The notes beneath the pieces were generated by a model, which did not search any database, was not told the origin of the DNA, and saw nothing but the letters and a program-made list of their open reading frames with translations. A stretch of DNA of 6,829 bases from Candidatus Wolfebacteria bacterium CG_4_10_14_0_8_um_filter_39_64 (GTDB taxonomy: Bacteria > Patescibacteriota > Minisyncoccia > UBA6257 > UBA9933), in NCBI GenBank assembly GCA_002784365.1, contig PFKY01000037.1, positions 1 through 6,829 on the forward strand. The letters are read 5' to 3'. Shown here in pieces: positions 4,221-6,829 of the stretch (the stretch's first letter is position 1; each line of letters begins with the position of its first letter). The translations under genes were made by a program, and so were the position numbers.

Positions 4221-5933
4221 ATGTTGCTCAACGAACTTTTAACCGAGTTTCAAAAGAGTTCTTCAAAATCAGAAGTTGAACTTGATTTAATTCGCCGAGC
4301 TTTTATTTTCTCTCAAAAAGCTCACCAAGGCCAAAAGAGAAAATCAGGCGAATCCTATTTTAATCATCCATATGAAACCGCTTTTAAAACAGCGCAGTGG
4401 CGGTTAGACAGCCTAACTATTGCCGCTGCTTTACTTCACGATGTTGTTGAGGATGTCGGAATTGACTTGGAGGAAATTAGAAAAGAGTTTGGTGAAGAAA
4501 TCGCTTTTTTGGTGGATGGCGTCACTAAACTGGGCCGATTAAAATATCGGGGCATCGAAACTCAGGCGGAAAATCTCCGAAAAATGGTTTTGGCCCTAAG
4601 CAAGGATCTGAGAGTCGTCCTTATTAAGTTAGCTGACCGACTCCATAATATGAAAACCCTTTTTGCTATCCCGCCTCAAAAACAAAAAAGAGTCGCCTTG
4701 GAAACCTCGGAGATTTATGCTCCCCTGGCTTATCGTTTGGGAATGCAGGAATTAGCCGGCGAGCTCGAAGATTTGGCTTTCCCTTATCTTCATCCCGGAG
4801 AATACAGATGGCTACTTCAAAACATTAAAGAGCGTTACGAAGAACGCCAGAACTATTTGGAAAAGGTCAAGCCGATTATTGAAAAAGCTCTGGAAGAGCA
4901 GGGCATTGAACCAATAAAAATTGACTTTCGGGCAAAACGCTACAGCAGCCTTTATAAAAAACTCCTTCGTTACGATATGAATTTGGAACAAATTTACGAC
5001 CTGGTGGCCTTAAGGATTATCGTAAAAACCATTGAGGAATGTTATGCCGCTTTGGGAATTATTCACCAGCTTTGGCCGCCTCTTCCCGGCAGAATCAAGG
5101 ATTATATTTCTTTGCCAAAACCCAACGGCTATCGCAGTTTACATACCACGGTTTTTTGTTTGGACAATAAACCGATTGAATTTCAGATTAGAACCTTAGA
5201 GATGCATGAGCAGGCGGAAAACGGCATTGCCGCTCAATGGGCTTATGAACAGAAAAAGGGAACGAAAGAATATTTGGAGGAAAAGCCGATTTTTGCCAAC
5301 AAGAAAGAATTGCTCTGGGTCCAGCAATTGAGAAACTGGCAGAAAGATTTTTTTGACTCAGGGGAGTTTCTCCAGTCGCTTAAAATTGATTTTTTTAAAG
5401 ACCGGATTTTTGCCATTACTCCGAAAGGAGAGGTGATTGATTTGCCGGCTGGCGCTACACCGGTTGATTTTGCTTACGGAATCCACAGCGAAGTCGGCAA
5501 TCAGTGCATCGGAGCCAGGGTTAATAGCAGAATTGTACCTTTGGATTATCAGCTTCAGTCCGGCGATATAGTGGAGATTTTAATTCAGAAAAGCAAGAAG
5601 CCATCGCAGTCCTGGCTGAAATTCGTTAAAACCGGTTATGCCAAAAAGAAAATCAAATCAGCCCTTCGCCAATCGCCGATGCTTGTTAGAAAAGGAAATT
5701 TTCAAACCGAGTTCAAAATTACGGTGGCTGATCGCATCGGCATTTTAAAAGACATTACCGCGGTTATTTCCCGGTCCCATATAAACATCATTAAAGTCAG
5801 CGTGCCGGAGACAGGCCATTTCCCGAATCTAAGGATTCGTTGCGATTTAAACGACAAAAAAAAGATTGAAAAGTTAATCCTGAAGTTGAAGAAAATAAAA
5901 GGAGTGAAAGAGATAAACTATAAAATAGTTTAA
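4221..5933 (+). CDS. rel: Bifunctional (p)ppGpp synthetase/hydrolase, RelA/SpoT family, short form
   Basis: This enzyme makes the alarmone (p)ppGpp from GTP or GDP plus ATP and also degrades it. The 570-residue product has an intact HD hydrolase domain: Arg40, His49, His73-Asp74, Glu77-Asp78, Asp139 and Asn143 match known catalytic positions. The synthetase domain is also intact: RAKRYSS (237-243), Asp260, the RIKD motif (291-294) typical of bifunctional Rel, KPNGYRSLHT (300-309), and Glu320 before FQIRT. A TGS domain spans about 393-455 and an ACT domain about 497-570. The helical tail and the cysteine (zinc-finger) or RIS-like domain that normally lie between TGS and ACT are missing, so it is about 150 residues shorter than usual. 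I chose ATG at 4221, 4 bases after the topA stop; an upstream TTG at 4122 would overlap topA by 95 bases and adds nothing conserved. Its stop overlaps that of parB. Confidence 0.95.
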   Translation: MLLNELLTEFQKSSSKSEVELDLIRRAFIFSQKAHQGQKRKSGESYFNHPYETAFKTAQWRLDSLTIAAALLHDVVEDVGIDLEEIRKEFGEEIAFLVDGVTKLGRLKYRGIETQAENLRKMVLALSKDLRVVLIKLADRLHNMKTLFAIPPQKQKRVALETSEIYAPLAYRLGMQELAGELEDLAFPYLHPGEYRWLLQNIKERYEERQNYLEKVKPIIEKALEEQGIEPIKIDFRAKRYSSLYKKLLRYDMNLEQIYDLVALRIIVKTIEECYAALGIIHQLWPPLPGRIKDYISLPKPNGYRSLHTTVFCLDNKPIEFQIRTLEMHEQAENGIAAQWAYEQKKGTKEYLEEKPIFANKKELLWVQQLRNWQKDFFDSGEFLQSLKIDFFKDRIFAITPKGEVIDLPAGATPVDFAYGIHSEVGNQCIGARVNSRIVPLDYQLQSGDIVEILIQKSKKPSQSWLKFVKTGYAKKKIKSALRQSPMLVRKGNFQTEFKITVADRIGILKDITAVISRSHINIIKVSVPETGHFPNLRIRCDLNDKKKIEKLILKLKKIKGVKEINYKIV

Positions 5934-6769
5934 GTTAAATTAGTTTTATCGTTTGGGGAAAGTTTTTCAATAATTCCTTGAATTTCTTCGGGGGAGTAAA
6001 AAGTGATGATAATTTTTGGCGGATTGATTTTAACATCAGCGCCCAGAAGCTCAGCCAGTTTTTCCTGAAGGTTAACGATTTCCGGGTCAACGGTTACCCC
6101 TTGTTCCTTGTCTCTTGTTCCTTGTCTCTTGCCGCTTATCTTTTGCCGCAATTCTCTGACGCTTAAATTATTATTAAGTATTTCTTGGAAAAGATTTTGC
6201 TGTTGGGTCGGTTCTTCAATTACCAAAAGCAAACGGGCCTGGCTTTCGTTAATTTGATTTTTTGCCAAAGCCTCCTGAATTTCAGACGGAAGATTTAGAA
6301 GCCGCAAAGTATTAGCAATGGTTTCCCGGCTTTTACCCAAGCGGGTGGCAATTTCCCGCTGGGTCAAACCAAATTCATCCTGTAATTTGGCATAAGCCCG
6401 GCCGGTTTCAATGGGGTTAAGGTCGGTCCGCTGAAGATTTTCCGTGATGGCTATTTCCAATTGGTTGGATTTTTGGCCTATCTTTTTAATAATGGTCGGC
6501 ACCCGTTCCCAACCCAGCATTTTAGCTGCCATCAGTCGGCGCTCGCCCGCAATCAACTGATATTCAACATTAGCGCCAAAATCGGTTTCTTTTTCAATTT
6601 TGGAAATTACGAGCGGTTGAAGAATGCCGAATTCGCGGATTGAAGCCGCTAATTCTTTTAAAGATTCTTCGTTAAAATCCCGGCGCGGCTGATGAGGATT
6701 GGGCTTGATTTTTTCTACTTCAATATGGAAGATAGCATCTTGCGGAGAAGAAAATTTTCTTTCTCTCAA
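5930..6769 (-). CDS. parB: Chromosome partitioning protein ParB (5' end uncertain, possibly partial)
   Basis: ParB binds parS sites, uses CTP to form a sliding clamp, and works with ParA to segregate replication origins. The visible 279 residues contain the N-terminal domain from about residue 14 (IFHIEVEKIKPNPHQPRRDF), the CTP-binding motif GERRLMAA (75-82), ENLQRTDLNPIE (110-121), the helix-turn-helix region LTQREIATRLGKSRETIANTLRLLNLP (about 135-161), and a short C-terminal dimerisation domain (about 228-270). A 14-bp tandem repeat encodes part of the linker. The only start in the window is TTG at 6769; no ATG or GTG occurs before the conserved domain. The frame stays open through the GC-rich repeat to the window edge, so the true start may lie outside. 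No parS-like site or parA is seen here. The stop codon overlaps that of rel, leaving no space for a terminator. Confidence 0.93.
   Translation of the reverse strand: MRERKFSSPQDAIFHIEVEKIKPNPHQPRRDFNEESLKELAASIREFGILQPLVISKIEKETDFGANVEYQLIAGERRLMAAKMLGWERVPTIIKKIGQKSNQLEIAITENLQRTDLNPIETGRAYAKLQDEFGLTQREIATRLGKSRETIANTLRLLNLPSEIQEALAKNQINESQARLLLVIEEPTQQQNLFQEILNNNLSVRELRQKISGKRQGTRDKEQGVTVDPEIVNLQEKLAELLGADVKINPPKIIITFYSPEEIQGIIEKLSPNDKTNLT
6101..6128. repeat. Perfect 14-bp tandem duplication in the parB linker
   Basis: TTGTTCCTTGTCTC occurs twice in direct succession (6101-6114 and 6115-6128). On the coding strand it gives the hydrophilic run RQGTRDKEQG between the helix-turn-helix region and the C-terminal domain. 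The unit itself has a tandem look (GACAAGGAACAA), like the simple tracts in dprA and topA. Confidence 0.75.
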
Positions 6770-6829
6770 CCCGCGTCGCTCCGTCCAGCGACTCCGCTCG
6801 CTGTCCTCGCCGACCGACTCCGACTGTGG
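6770..6829. repeat. GC-rich palindromic repeat stretch at the right edge, in frame with parB
   Basis: These 60 bases are about 73% G+C by direct count, in sharp contrast to the AT-rich neighbourhood. They hold overlapping hairpins: GTCGCT-CCGTCC-AGCGAC (6775-6792) and CAGCGA-CTCCGC-TCGCTG (6786-6803), followed by repeated CGAC units. On the minus strand the stretch has no stop codon in the parB frame and would encode a charged, Ser/Arg/Glu-rich peptide (for example SERSRWTERRG) leading into the TTG start. It looks like a dispersed palindromic element or the end of one; it is cut by the window edge. Confidence 0.6.

Noticed and set aside
5930..6829. parS site near parB
   Set aside because: No sequence close to TGTTTCACGTGAAACA was found by eye; the GC-rich palindromes at the right edge do not match it.
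1..6829. CRISPR array, transposase or defence system
   Set aside because: No regularly spaced repeats, transposase motifs or defence-protein domains are visible; the genes are mostly housekeeping.

Overview
The window reads as a bacterial chromosome segment from a low-GC, compact genome. Several traits point towards Patescibacteria (Candidate Phyla Radiation, Parcubacteria-like): short versions of housekeeping proteins, a pilus gene with its usual partners absent, start codons without visible Shine-Dalgarno sequences, and small palindromic or tandem repeats inside coding genes. This placement is inference; no marker gene settles it.

Layout. The left part (1-1181) is read on the minus strand. 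From its upstream end it runs pilO-like gene, a 66-residue membrane protein, a tRNA cluster, and the first 68 codons of a membrane protein that leaves the window at base 1. The tRNA cluster holds one clean tRNA-Ile(GAU). It lies between an isolated tRNA 5' half (418-447) and an isolated tRNA 3' half (221-260) that do not make a normal tRNA together; this is the oddest part of the window. An AT-rich divergent gap (1182-1231) separates this side from a plus-strand run: dprA (DNA uptake and recombination mediator), a gap with a long inverted repeat and a probable promoter, topA (DNA topoisomerase I), and a RelA/SpoT-type (p)ppGpp synthetase/hydrolase starting 4 bases after topA. The last gene, parB (chromosome partitioning), is on the minus strand and converges on rel with overlapping stop codons. 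Its 5' end merges in frame into a GC-rich palindromic stretch at the right edge.

How the genes fit together. DprA and a PilO-like protein are both linked to natural transformation (type IV pilus uptake, then RecA loading), so the divergent pair may be functionally related. TopA and ParB serve chromosome topology and segregation, and Rel sets the stringent response; these look like ordinary core genes packed together. Three of the proteins (DprA, TopA, ParB) carry short repeat-derived stretches at linkers or loops, which suggests a genome-wide class of small repeats tolerated inside genes. I found no clear sign of a new defence or mobile system. The interrupted tRNA locus and the in-gene repeats are the best leads.
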